Shown piece after piece: positions 43,329-54,536 of a stretch of 64,000 nt of DNA. The notes beneath the pieces are model-generated. The model did no database searches, was not told the origin of the DNA, and saw only the letters and a program-made list of their open reading frames with translations. The DNA comes from Thozetella sp. PMI_491 (lineage: Eukaryota; Ascomycota; Sordariomycetes; Chaetosphaeriales; Chaetosphaeriaceae): assembly GCA_021432635.1 (NCBI GenBank), contig MU270059.1, forward strand, positions 270,003 to 334,002. The letters are read 5' to 3'. Positions within the stretch are counted from its first letter, which is position 1. Every line of letters starts with the position of its first letter. The position numbers and the translations under genes are program-made.

Positions 43329-45960
43329 AAAGTTAGTATTTACTAACTATGTTAAACTTACCGCTAGACTAAGCTGATTTAGGTATAGATCGTTGCACTA
43401 AGCGAAGAAAGAGTAGTATTAAGAGCTAGGTACCTGCTCCAGCTTTGCCGCGCCATATACTATATAGGGGAAGCGAAACCAGTATTTTAGTATAGGCTAC
43501 GCATTTCCTTCCGCTACAGGGGGCACTCCAAGCTTTCTTTTCCACAGGCAATACGCTCCCGAGTAGGAATGGCGCTAGTAGTGGTTGATCACATGGGAAA
43601 AAAAGCTGAACGTCATTGGCACGTGGTCCTGTGGCCTTATGTAGAGGGGGTTTCCCTTGTCTTGATTCTGGCGCCTAAGCGGTTCTGGGTTCTCCGCGTT
43701 GATCTAAACGCCCTAAATACGTGTAAAAATCGCGCGTCCCTCCTCGCTACCTATATCTGGCAGGGGGGCGTGGTTAAACCAGTACAGACCGTGGTAATAG
43801 GTACTGCCGCAGCCCTGCCACTTATACTAGTACTAAAAATTGTGTAAGCCAAACTTTTTCTTTAGTACGATATCGCGAAAGAGCTTGTTTCGTAAGTGAA
43901 AGTGCTAAGCAGTAATATAGGGGTTCTCTTTAAGTAGCTAGTAAGAAAGGCGTATGTATAGGAGTTTGTTAAGCTAGTGCTACTCGTTAAACCGTGGCAT
44001 ATACCGGTATAAGCTATACTAGTAGTTATTAGCAGGGCTCTAGGTCACAAAAGCACTTAGAACGCCTAAATAATAAGCAAAAGCCTTACACTCGCGCCTT
44101 CTACAGTTCCAGAAAGGGCGCATGCCCTTTAGCGCTGCAGCAGCTCTTATAATACCATTAAGGAGCACCTACACCTCTAGCCGATCTAAATCTACTAGCG
44201 CCTTAAGGAGCTCTTCGTATATAGCTTGCTTAAAGCAATTTTTACTAATAAAATATCGGCTTGCAAAGCGTACCTGATAGCACATTAGTATATTTAACAC
44301 TATAAAGCAAAAGATAAGGTACTAAGTAAATCGCCTATCTTTCCAGTGCATAGCGTGCTAGACCCAGTCTATAAAATTAATACTACACTTCCTTAATATT
44401 ATAAATTCGGCGGCTCTACGTGGAAAAAGCATCAGAAAGGCGCGTAAAAACAGTGTGGTCGTCCGGTTGAACTTACTGAGCGGCATTCTCTATATTATAG
44501 GCATGAGAAGCTAATAGGCGTCCTCTAGCTGCTGTATAGCCACAGGAAACCCCTCGAGATACTCCTCTACACTATTCAGAAGTAGCTCCCGATTAAGATC
44601 TGCCTCTAAACGCTCGAGCTCCATCTGTATAGTAGCAATATTCAATATGATTGATTCTTTACAGTCTTTAGGATCTACTAGCTCCCGCTCCTCGTTAGGC
44701 GCTGGCCCTTTGTCTGGCCCCGGGCTGGTTTTGCGCGCGATCTATTGTATATAGACGTAATTGATTATAGAGTTATTTTCTGGCAGTGCTTCTAGTGCAT
44801 TAGTGTTCTATTTGAAGTTGTAGTACACAGGGTGGTGCTCCTATAAGTAATATAGCTATTATTCGATATAGCACTAGCACACTATAAACCAGCATTAGAA
44901 CTACGCGTCAAGAGCTGGATTTTACACAGTATCTAGTGGCCAAAACAATATAATATCAAGGTGCTCTAGCAGTAGAGGAAGCTCGTGATATATCTTACCT
45001 ATGTTCTATAAGAAGTGAACCACATGGCTGCAATATTTATACTGCTGGCCACAGACCTAGAGCACTTATATAGCTACGTAAACGCGTGTGATCAGTATTT
45101 CTTCTATTATACTTAGCACTAGGAGCTATTCTAATATGTAGCTGAAATCGAGGTAGTTCTCTGCCGAGTAAAGGAAAGGCTGGTTGGCCGCTTTTTTGCT
45201 ATCTATAGCGCAGTATTATATATAAACGCCCACTTGATTTAAGCATATATCGAACCATTTTTGCTTATAGCGCGTATAAAGCTCATGCTTTTCCTGCTCT
45301 AACGCATCCTAAAACTCTAGTAAGATCGCCTGGTTAGCTTTGTCAATAGCTAAGGCGTTTAAGTTACTAGAGAACAAGGGTAGGGGGACCTGGTATACTT
45401 AAGTGCTGTATTGGCTAGGCCTGACGGGGCGCTTGCATATATCTTAAGGGCCTTATCAGCGCGCTGGCAGCAGTGGGGTTAGAAGATCCGGCGAGTCAGG
45501 AATTGGGTCTCCTAGGATAGTAGTATATAGGGGTAAGGGTATTAGACTTGGCTGTAGCACTCTAGGGCTTAAATTCGGCGTGGCAGTAACTTTTTACACC
45601 TATAAATTAGCTTGGAGAGCAGTTAAAGTTGGTGTTTAAGAGGGAACCTTAACACCTTGGCGTTAGGCCTGATGGTTGCGTTGGATCTACTGTTGTTTAT
45701 AGATAGCGTACGTGTGAGATTTGACTTTACTATCTGGTATAGAGTCTGCTAGTTTTAGCGTAAAGAGCGAATTTAGCCTGTTGATAAAAGGAGGTATAGG
45801 GATCTGTAGGTGTGGCGGTAAGAGGCTAGCTTCGTTAACTGTTTGCTTTTCTAGACTGGGAGGGTTAGCCTATATCGATCGAATAGTTGCCAGCGTATTA
45901 TTTAAACGTGTTTGCTTTGTAAAAATCAGTGCCTAAGCTAAGCTGGTAAATGATTTAGCT

Positions 45961-47218
45961 CTGACCTATATATTCCATATATTGCGGCAATTTAAGTAAT
46001 GGGCAGTTAGAGAAGTCCTCCTTCCCCTTAATGGCAAAAACTGATCGAGTGTATAAAACTGCTTACAGCGACTGTACTCGCGCAGCACAGGGAGCGATTC
46101 TCGAACCTCTATACTGTGTGGAGGGAAACAGATTTCAAAAGAGTTAAGGGTTGTAAAATCAAGAGGATAATTAAAGCTCTGAAGCGAAATTTGACAGCTG
46201 ATATTAGCGCGCCAAGCAGTATTTACAGCTGGAAACGAGCGCCATCCAGTTATGGTTTGATTTACAGACCCACAGCCAAAAGAGGAAATTGACTGACCAA
46301 TCAGAGAACGAGAAACTTTTTTCAAATGAGTGGTAAATAAGACCTTCGGTCAATTATTTTTGATCTTTATAATTGGACGGCTTGTTTGCCTCTAAACCCA
46401 ACAGGGTGACAGCATAATCCAGTTTGACCCCACGGTGCTGCTGCCGGGAACTAGGAGTCCTAGGTATGCGAGAGCTTCAAGTACACGATGCTGTTCCACT
46501 GGCGAACGGGGTGCATCGGCCTGCGGGAATATTTGCATCCATACAGCGTATTCGGGGCCAAGTAGGCATACACGACTCTATCGATCCGGACGGAGCAGCA
46601 GACTAGCGAGCATCAAAATATGCGGCAGGCTCGGTAGGTAAGCCCTATAGTTTCGCCCTAGGCATAGAAGCGAGCCAACGGAGGCGGTAATTGTCCCAAG
46701 TAAAGAGTTAGCTCTCTAAGTTCACGTACACAACGCAATTTACTCAGCTCCTAAAGTGCCATTATTTTACACTAGTCTCTCGGTTGTCTTAAAGAATGTT
46801 ACACATCTTTTAAAAGGCCTATGTTTTGAACGTAAGTTTGGGAATATGAGGGCATCCGATGCCAGTCTCTTCGACTTTGCCCCCACGTGCACTAGTAAGC
46901 TCATTGAAGGTCTTTGTATATTCATAAGAAATGGCCAGTTGTGTATGGAAAGCTTTCGGTCTTCCTTCTTACATCCCCGTCTATCCGCAATGCCAGCACC
47001 GACACAGCCTGAGAACCGCTCGAAGGTACAGAACAGACTGCGGTGAAACCAACACTTCTAAGAAACTGATAATTTCCCTGTGTCAAGACGATGTCGAGAC
47101 TCAACTCCGTTGCCCCGCAAAGGCCGGTCCTATAAAGCATCACTGAAAGAAAAGAAATAGCGCTACTTCAGGCCACCGCACGCACCGGCACACACCAAAG
47201 GTGTCCGTTACCCTCGGC
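45961..47218. other. Spacer between Helitron and phosphoribosyltransferase gene, nothing recognised
   Basis: About 1.2 kb. Several medium open frames exist on both strands (for example minus 46325-45966) but none shows a domain, codon bias or splice structure. It may contain the transposon's 5' part. Confidence 0.35.
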
Positions 47219-48424
47219 CTAGCACGGCAAGGACTGAGCCCTCTGTAGCTCGCCCGGTAGTACACCCCCCTGCAGCGGGCTGGCAAGAGCTGAGAAGCTC
47301 TGTTGCAGGGCCGGCGCCGCCGCCACTACTAAATCCCCGGCAAGAGACTGCAGCACCCGGCCCTGCAGCAGCCGGTAGTTCGTCGAGTACTTGGCTACGT
47401 CTGCCATCCCACCAGCGTTCGCCGCATCAAGGAGTGCCCGTTGAAATGAGGCCAGTGTACCGCCGTCGGCTTCCTTCGAACACCACGCGGCTAGCGCGTC
47501 GAACAACTGGACGAGTTCATCCCGCGGCGCGCCTAGGACCCGCTTGACAAAGCGGCTGGTAATGACGAGCCCTGAACGTTGCTGCATGACGATACCCTGT
47601 AGATGCACAAGGGTCGGGATGGCGGCCTCATTCAAGCGCGTCTCAATCGTTGGATCAATCACTGCCGCCTCGAAATCCATTACTCCGGCTTCATGTTTCC
47701 CGGCGATAACCCTGGCGACGTAGAGGAACATGACCCGCGCCGGGCCGCCTCCTCTCTCCCCCGCTGCCTGCTTCTGTATCTCGCTAGCGCGCAGGGAGGA
47801 AAACATCCCCCGCACAGCCGCCTCGTGCGCACCCGTTGTGCGGATGTCATCCACGACAAGCACTATGCGCCCTCGCACCGCATCCGCATCAACGGTGAGT
47901 TTCTCGGCCGCAAGTAGCTCGCGTCGGTCGTGTGCGCCTAGGGCCGCGTAATCGACCGTGTAAGGCGCGCGGCGGTGGCGCGTGATAACTGTCTCGGCTA
48001 CCACTGCCGTCACTCCGCTGCAACGAGTGATGCCAGAGGAAGGCTCGAGCAGTAGCCGGCGTAGATGGCGTGTGAAGTGCGCGGCAAGCATGGACGCCGC
48101 CGTTGGCAGACCGGCGTGCCTCGCGACCGCTACCACAAACTGTTCCTCTTCTACCAGCGGTGCTATCACTTGTTCGTCCTGTGCGGCTGCAGCGGAGGAG
48201 GAAGAATGGGAGAAAAGTGCAGGACACACGATCTCGCGCTCCGCGAGGCGCGCGAGCGCCTCACCGTAGGCGGAGGCTACCTGCGCGTCGCCGTATTTAA
48301 AGCGTGACCAGGACGCGACGTCAAAAGGGACGTCGCCGAGGTTGCTAGATCTGTTGATCTGATGAAGCGCGAAGATGTCCTCCGGCCCGGCTCGTTCCGT
48401 CGCTGCTACAGTCTCCGCCATCAT
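47219..48424 (-). CDS. Phosphoribosyltransferase-domain protein, GC-rich
   Basis: An intronless frame of about 400 residues. The PRPP-binding loop is clear: RGRIVLVVDDIRTTGAHEAA (hydrophobic strand, two acidic residues, then R-T-T-G). Upstream, FDVASWSRFKYGDAQVASAYG resembles the SRFKYGD motif I associate with the PRTase_2-type proteins of bacterial tellurium-resistance (Ter) stress operons; that link is from memory and moderate. The downstream half (VMFLYVARVIAGKHEAGVMD and after) is helical and unassigned. Start 48424 (MMAETVAATERAG) is preferred; the frame stays open 52 codons further upstream but that part looks non-coding. GC content is visibly much higher than in the Helitron and flanks, and no introns are seen, which together hint at foreign origin or cargo capture. 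Substrate unknown; the PRTase core alone does not tell nucleobase or other specificity. Confidence 0.7.
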   Translation of the reverse strand: MMAETVAATERAGPEDIFALHQINRSSNLGDVPFDVASWSRFKYGDAQVASAYGEALARLAEREIVCPALFSHSSSSAAAAQDEQVIAPLVEEEQFVVAVARHAGLPTAASMLAAHFTRHLRRLLLEPSSGITRCSGVTAVVAETVITRHRRAPYTVDYAALGAHDRRELLAAEKLTVDADAVRGRIVLVVDDIRTTGAHEAAVRGMFSSLRASEIQKQAAGERGGGPARVMFLYVARVIAGKHEAGVMDFEAAVIDPTIETRLNEAAIPTLVHLQGIVMQQRSGLVITSRFVKRVLGAPRDELVQLFDALAAWCSKEADGGTLASFQRALLDAANAGGMADVAKYSTNYRLLQGRVLQSLAGDLVVAAAPALQQSFSALASPLQGGVLPGELQRAQSLPC

Positions 48425-48599
48425 CGGACTTATCGGGAGATTTATCAGAGGAACTTTAGCAGTCGATAAGCGTACATATACATAAAATAAAAGCAAACGT
48501 CTGGTCCTCTGGTCTAGTAGCTCCTGGCTTGGGTGACGGCGCACGCGTAGGTCAACCGAACCAGAGAAAGTGACTAACAAGTAATGAGGTACTAAAAGA

Positions 48600-49809
48600 T
48601 ATATAACACAAACGACGGCTCCAGGCTAGCCTTCTGGCTCAAAGTCTGCATCAGCTCGAGACAAGGACGTGCCAAGACCGTGGGTCCTTCCCCAGTCGCA
48701 TTGCGCCAAGACTTTCCTCTCTTCCGGGCCCGGTCTCTCGGGCCCCGGGGTGCCGTTTCGTGCGGGAGGCCTCCAACCACCCCGGTGTCTATTCCCTTTA
48801 TCTATTAAGCACTTAGCGGAGCCGACAAAGTAAACGCAGATCGGTCTATCCGGGTGAGGAACAGAACAATAAGTATGACGATGCCATCAACGGTACGGCT
48901 TAACTGGATAAATTCGAACTTAAGAAAGACAATAACATTTATAATTTAAAAGAATAAAGATAGAATACGATCAGTAGCATTAAACCATACCTGCCAAGTA
49001 CTCTACGTAGAAGGGGAATCTCCTTTTATTTGTTATGGTTAATCAGCACATACTCTTTGTCCTGGAGCAAATTTTACCTAGACTTCAACATTTAAGTCAT
49101 CTGACCATCGTACACTTCAGGAGCCGTTAGTCTGACGTTAAATTGTGAATATTATTCATTTTCTAGAGTCTTGCCAGCGTAGGCCTCTATGTTTGCGTTG
49201 CAATGTCTAATTTCTTGGCAACACAGGCGGGGAGCCTGTGAGCGACCGTAGGAGTTATTTTCTATGGGATTAAAATGGACGCAAGGACTTGCACAGGGGC
49301 GGGGCGGGGGGAGCAGGCACCGGCGTACCTTAAAGTGAGACTAAGATTGGGACTTGATTAATTTCTGAAGAGCAGAAGTCGTCAAGTGCTGTGTAGGTAG
49401 CGATTGTGTTCTTAAATACTAGCTGCTCTTCTACGGGCTGTCCCCTACGATGATAGGCACTGTCTCAGTGGGGTAGCTATCCACCTGGGGGCCTGGATGC
49501 CTGAGGCACCGAGATATGAATTGCCCTTGCCAGTCTGTGCGGGGCAAGGTGCGGCCTGATCATCAGTGGCTGGAGCAGGGCTGTAACAGTTGCCCGTGTC
49601 GCTCGTTCGGCGGCAAATTTTCGGCGCTATGGGCTATTTATGCCTTAACTGATACTATCACGTACCTAGTATCACGCTTTTGGAGAAGGATTTTCGGAGA
49701 ACCAATCCGGCCGTGACGTAGTCACTTGTTGCTTGTCCGAACTGCAACCACACTCGATCAATTCCGTCCCTTCTTTGATGGCTGCAAGCTGCTGCATTTG
49801 ACGCCGAGC
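48600..49809. other. Intergenic, no gene recognised
   Basis: About 1.2 kb between the phosphoribosyltransferase gene and the sugar-transporter gene. Frames are short. Two similar phrases, TTGCCCTTGCCAGTCTGTGCG at 49518 and TTGCCCGTGTCGCTCGTTCGG at 49590, may be a diverged duplication. Nothing else. Confidence 0.4.
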
Positions 49810-51658
49810 ATGAAGAGCCTCATCAAGCAAACACAGCCCATTCGACCGCCGAAGAGCCACCGCGCCGGCCACAAGCGGCCGCCAAACGCTCGCTATGTGT
49901 ATTCTCTCATTGCGTTCGTGTGCCTCGGCTCGTTCCTCTTTGGCTGGAACCAGGGCGTCATGGCTATGATCATTGCCGACGAGAGATAGCTCAGCTTGAT
50001 GAAGCCGGCAAACGACTGTGAGAAAATCTAGATGCATTCCAATGATGCCCCGGCTCTACGGCGATGGAACTGACGGTAAGCAACAGGGAGCATCGGGTTT
50101 GTCATCAGCATATACAACATCGGCTGTGCCGTCGGAGCCATGACGATTGGGTTCCTGGCCGACGAATATGGGCGCGAGCGTACTATCTCACTCGCCAGCG
50201 TCGTCCTTATTGCTGGCGCCTTGCTTCAGGCTGGCTCGCACACCATTGCCCAGATAGTAAGCCGGCTCTTGTCCTGCAAAGACAGGCCACTGACACGACA
50301 GTAGACAGTCGGCCGCTTGATTCTCGGCCTTGGCATCGGCGCCTACTCGGCTGCTGTTCCCCTGTATGTCTCAGAAATCTGCCAGGCATCGGTCCGGGGA
50401 AACCTAGGCAGCATCAGCATGCTGATCCTGTGTTTTGCCGAGATGGTTGTGTTCTTCATCGTGTACGGCCTCTACTTTCTGAAGTCCCAGGACTGGTGGC
50501 GCATTCCGCTAGCCATCCAGGTCATTCCTGCCCTGATTCTGGCCGTCGGGTGCTGGACCTGGGTCCCACCGTCTCCGAGGTGGCTCATGGCGCAGGACCG
50601 ATACGAGTGTGCGCTGGAAGTCTTGACCCGGCTGCACGGAAGCGAGGTTGCGGAGCACGAGATGCACGATATTCGTGCGAGCCTGGAGGGCGAGCGTACT
50701 ACGAAACAAGCAAGTTGGGCGGGCATGTTCTGTGGACCGGCACTAAGGGTTACTACCTTGGGGGTGGTTATACAGTTTTTGCAACAGATCACTGGAACAT
50801 GTGCCATTTTCTACTATGTGAGTGTGAGTCGTTGAACCCTAGCACGCGGGTCGGCTATACTAACTGGCCGTGTTCAGATGCCCCAGCTCTTCAAGACCGC
50901 CGGACTGGACGGTGCAGCCGCAAATATGGCAACGGCCGGCGTGGGAGTTGTTTTATTTCTCTCCGCCTGGATTCCGATATTCACTTTCGATAAGCTTGGT
51001 CGCAAGACGTGGCTGCAACTCGGACTAATTCCTATGTTCCTGGCCTTAATGGGGATCGCTATTGTCCAAAGACATGCCCTACGATACCCCAATGACCCTG
51101 CTAACCTATCTATTGTTGTCTTCCCATATATTTTCTACATATTCTTCAACATGACCTGGAGCCCTGGGTCGTGGCTGTATGTGTCCGAAATATTTCCAAT
51201 ATCGCTCCGGGTACGTCAGCTGCTTGCTGTCCCCATCTCAACTGAGGGCAAACAAGGGGACCATATTTACAATGTTTACACAGGCGAAGGGGAACGCTCT
51301 CTGCACAGCGTCGCTCTGGCTGTCCAATTTTATCGTTGCACAGCTCACGCCACCGATCGTCGATGCAATCGGTTGGGGCCTGTACGTCGGTCTTGCCTTC
51401 TGGTGTATCGTTGCATTCGTATTCGTGCGCTACGCCCTGGGCAAGCTCAACTATCTATCCTGTTCCCTAGTGAATGGCTGCTGATACTGTATAGTGGAAA
51501 CTCGTGGCCGCTCCCTTGAAGAGATGGCCCAGTTATTTGGAATAGATGACTCTCAAGAGCCGGATTTTGAGAGACAAGGTAAATTAATGCAGAGTCATAC
51601 TTCCCTTGTTCTCACTACTTTTCCTCCTGTACCTTTCCACAAAATAAACTCCTGCTAA
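49810..51658 (+). pseudogene. MFS sugar transporter, coding frame broken by one TAG
   Basis: Twelve-span hexose-type permease of the fungal MFS sugar-porter family. Order: YVYSLIAFVCLGSFLFGWNQ and GVMAMII, GFLADEYGRERTIS, RLILGLGIGAYSAAVPLYVS, PPSPRWLM, FLQQITGTCAIFYY, FDKLGRKTWLQ, PISLRAKGNAL, and VETRGRSLEEMAQLFG. Introns inferred at about 50017-50093 (joining PAND to W and SIGFVISIYN), 50260-50304, 50819-50877, 51211-51281 and a GC-AG intron near 51440-51498. The one defect seen is TAG at 49987-49989 directly after IIADER, where relatives have Trp (ADERW); TGG to TAG is a single change of the kind RIP makes on the opposite strand. The rest is continuous, so the loss is recent, or a sequencing error, or readthrough. 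The 3' end after DFERQ is uncertain. Confidence 0.75.
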
Positions 51659-52420
51659 CCAGATCTCTCTTAAGAACTTCTTCGTTCCTCTATTGATAAC
51701 TAGCCAAGTTCACTGCAAGACAAGTATAATACCTAGACATAGAACAGCAAGATTTCATGCCGCCCGTGGGTTTCACGGCGAAAAGAGCAAAGGGCCAAAT
51801 AGACCAGTCAATCAAGGGCAAGTTTCTCATCAATTTAGCAAACAGATGACCGGGTCATATAATGATCTTGGGTGGGATCACTTAGATGTGGCAGCAAGCT
51901 GCATGCTGAGCACGGCCTTTCGTTATGAAAGGCAGTAGTTAGTGGATCTGGGGAACCCCCCTTCCCCATGGGACCCAACAAGTCCGGCTAGTACACTAGG
52001 AAGCGCGACCCAACCAATCAGAATCGCTTTCTTAACCGACCACCCTAAGACGGCAGGACCATCTTGGTGGTAGGAAAGTCAGCCTAAACGAAGGCACGTG
52101 TTTGGGGGCGGTTGCAACCCCAGAAGGCTGGGCGAACCAATAGGTCAGCTCACCCGTCGCATGGCCAAGAAAACAAAGGATTTCTCAATTGTCAGTACAA
52201 ATTGCCAGCTTGGCAGCTGAAGCAAATCTCACCACTTCCTACCACCCATCCCAGCGGCCAACCTGTGGCTGTCGCCCTTTATCAGCCCCTCTCTTTGGCG
52301 CCACGACACCAGGTCAATATTCTATCTACCCTTTGACATCTGCGGAGACTTCGACTCTACTATATTGGTTCGGGAGGTCCTGTGCTTTTCCCGAGCTCTC
52401 CCCTTGTACGACATCGGAGC
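51659..52420. promoter_or_regulatory. Upstream region of the DHA2 transporter
   Basis: 760 bp without coding features, followed by a pyrimidine-rich leader (52290-52420) before the ATG at 52421. This is a typical fungal promoter/leader profile; no specific site is claimed. Confidence 0.4.
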
Positions 52421-54208
52421 ATGTCTTCCCAGGTCACCCAGTCTCCGGAGGCGCCCCAGCCTGGAGACCAGCTTGACCGCCCGCCTCCAGAGGACAGGTC
52501 GGCCAACGTTACCGTCGCGAGCCGCTACAGACTGCGTTTCTGGGGCATTTTCGTCGGGCTATGCCTTTTATCGTTCATCTCGGCCCTCGATGTCGCGATT
52601 ATTACCACTTCTCTCCCAACCATTACAGCAGAAATTGGGGGTGCGAGACAGTACCTGTGGATTGCGAATTCCTTTGTGTTATGCTCATCGGTTCCACAAC
52701 CTCTGTACGGCCAGCTGGCCAACGCCTTCGGGCGCCGCATACCATTTCTCTCGTCGGTGGTCCTATTCATCCTCGGGAGCGGTATTGCAGGCGGCGCCTC
52801 GAACCCTAGCATGCTCATCGCCGGCCGTTCCATCCAAGGCGTTGGTGCAGGAGGGATCTATGTCCTCTTGGACATTGTTTGCTGCGACTTGGTGCCTCTC
52901 CGTGAGCGTGGCAAATATCTCGGCTTGATGTTTTCGTGGTCCGGTCTTGCAGCGGCCCTAGGCCCGGTGGTGGGTGGTGCGCTTGCCCAACAGAACTGGC
53001 GCTGGATATTTTACATGAATATCCCAATCTGTGGCCTGGCATTCGCGGTCCTAGTGGTGTTCTTGCGTGTCAAAACCGGCGCCGAGCTCTCTGCCTCTAC
53101 CGGTGTTGTACTGGATCAGGGCCATGATCAAACAGAAGCAAGCCCGCGGAATACATATGGAGCTATTTGGCAGAAACATCAACGCATCGATTATATTGGC
53201 ACCGCCATCTTCATCCCCAGCATGGTCGCACTACTCTACGGCCTCATAGCTGGTGGCGTGCAGGATCCTTGGTCATCGTGGCGCATTATCCTACCGCTAG
53301 TGCTAGGCATATGTGGTTGGATCCTCTTCCATGTGCACCAATCTCTGTTCTGCAGCAACCCCAGTGTTCCAACCCGTCTGTTCGGCAACCGTACCTCAGC
53401 AGCCGCATTCGCGCTTACATTCCTCTCGTCCGTTCTTGTCCAGGCGCTCTCGTACTTCTTACCCATATACTTCCAAGCTGTCAAGGGTACGACTATTCTC
53501 GAATCGGGGACATTTTTTCTGCCGTTTGCAATCGGTACCCTGGTATTCGCCGTGATTGCGGGGGTGCTCTTAAGCGTGACCGGGAAGTACAAACCCATAC
53601 ATGCCACCGCATTCGCATTGTCCGCCATTGGGTATGGCTTGCTTACACTGCTTCGCGAGGACACCCCCAAGGTTGCATGGGCATTCATACAGCTAGTTGC
53701 CAGTGCTGGCTCGGGCTTGACTTTATCCGTGATGCTGCCGGCCATCATGGCAGGTTTGCCCGAGGCAGATGTCGCGAGTGCTTCGGCATCCTATAGCTTC
53801 ATTCGGACATTTGGGTATGTCTGGGGTGTAACCATCCCGTCCACCGTATTCAACTCAGGGTTCGACAGCAACTTGAGTCTGATTGAAGACGAAGACTTGC
53901 GAGAGCAGCTGAGCGACGGTGCGGCCTATGGCTTTGCGAGCCAGGTACATGCCCTTCGGGAGTCGTTCGATCCTAGCATTTGGGACGAAGTGGTGCGAGT
54001 TTATTTGAGAAGTTTGAAGAATATTTGGTGGATTGGGCTAGGAATAAGCATCCTCTCCTTTTTCATCGTATTTCTCGAGAAAAGCCTAGAGCTTAGGAAA
54101 GAGTTGGACACCAACTATGGATTAGAAGAAGGGAGTCAGCATGACACCGATAATGGGCCTGTTAAAGCAGTTGACGGTGGGATTGCCGAGAAGGCGGAGC
54201 CCAAATAA
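52421..54208 (+). CDS. MFS multidrug exporter, DHA2 (14-span) type
   Basis: An intronless 595-residue plasma-membrane H+ antiporter-type exporter. Hallmarks: FISALDVAIITTSLPTITAE in span 1, WIANSFVLCSSVPQPLYGQL and AFGRR, IAGRSIQGVGAGGIYVLLDI, LRERGKYLGLMFSWSGLAAA, GPVVGGALAQQNWRWIFYMN (motif C and the WRWIFYIN signature), and QALSYFLPIYFQAVKGTT further on. Fourteen hydrophobic spans are visible with a charged C-terminal tail. Start at 52421 (MSSQVTQSPE) is chosen over an in-frame ATG 13 codons upstream. Intact. Toxin or metabolite efflux is the likely role; it could serve the following catabolic set but no link is shown. Confidence 0.9.
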   Translation: MSSQVTQSPEAPQPGDQLDRPPPEDRSANVTVASRYRLRFWGIFVGLCLLSFISALDVAIITTSLPTITAEIGGARQYLWIANSFVLCSSVPQPLYGQLANAFGRRIPFLSSVVLFILGSGIAGGASNPSMLIAGRSIQGVGAGGIYVLLDIVCCDLVPLRERGKYLGLMFSWSGLAAALGPVVGGALAQQNWRWIFYMNIPICGLAFAVLVVFLRVKTGAELSASTGVVLDQGHDQTEASPRNTYGAIWQKHQRIDYIGTAIFIPSMVALLYGLIAGGVQDPWSSWRIILPLVLGICGWILFHVHQSLFCSNPSVPTRLFGNRTSAAAFALTFLSSVLVQALSYFLPIYFQAVKGTTILESGTFFLPFAIGTLVFAVIAGVLLSVTGKYKPIHATAFALSAIGYGLLTLLREDTPKVAWAFIQLVASAGSGLTLSVMLPAIMAGLPEADVASASASYSFIRTFGYVWGVTIPSTVFNSGFDSNLSLIEDEDLREQLSDGAAYGFASQVHALRESFDPSIWDEVVRVYLRSLKNIWWIGLGISILSFFIVFLEKSLELRKELDTNYGLEEGSQHDTDNGPVKAVDGGIAEKAEPK

Positions 54209-54456
54209 CTGTTACCGAAGGTTGTCCGCGAAGTACCTAGCCTTCAAGTAGATAATGCCTCTCGACAAGAGGACCTCGCTGCAGGAGATTGTGATATAAA
54301 TAGCAAGTGAATGAGTTGGGCTATTTAACTTGTTACGGTACTTGATCGGGAATTTCCAAACCACATGGGTCAGCACGACTTTTATCCCTATGGTTCCATT
54401 ATCGGTCGCACCAACTCTGGCTATGGCACTAGGCTTTCGGCTACTTCCGTAGGTAT

Positions 54457-54536
54457 GTAAGAACTTGATAATGTAAGAACTTGATAATGTAAGAACTTGA
54501 TAATGTAAGAACTTGATAATGTAAGAACTTGATAAT
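54457..54536. repeat. 16-bp minisatellite, five perfect units
   Basis: Five identical copies of GTAAGAACTTGATAAT in a row, ending in TTGC. The unit starts with a GTAAGA sequence that looks like a splice donor. It lies 250 bp after the DHA2 stop codon. Confidence 0.95.

Larger units (their letters stand above)
38520..45960 (-). mobile_element. Decayed Helitron rolling-circle transposon
   Basis: A 7.4 kb AT-rich block with no intact gene. Read on the minus strand it holds, in order, a Helitron N-domain end (QAMINYTAKYYSKIKRKTTS and LINKLLTERDYSTQKVYHIL, 43328-42921), and Pif1-type helicase motifs: RYLFIDEKSMLG (about 42066-42032), GDFFQLPPIG (about 41945-41915) and FPLTLVYMITVYKA followed by GIILDRVVVNL (about 41095-40995). 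Many codons are TAG/TAA where relatives have Gln or Trp. Hairpin-rich sequence at 38653-38819 lies at the 3' side, as in Helitrons. The exact ends (TC... and CTRR) were not fixed, so the boundaries are approximate. Confidence 0.8.

Noticed and set aside
45966..46325. 119-codon minus-strand frame next to the Helitron
   Set aside because: No recognisable domain and odd composition; could be Helitron 5' sequence, but not supportable as a gene.
50064..50993. Long 309-codon plus-strand frame over the sugar transporter
   Set aside because: It is another frame of the transporter exons; it has no domain, and the real frame shows clear MFS motifs and splice sites.
53167..53796. 209-codon frame within the DHA2 gene
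   Set aside because: Alternative frame inside an intact 14-span transporter, no independent evidence.
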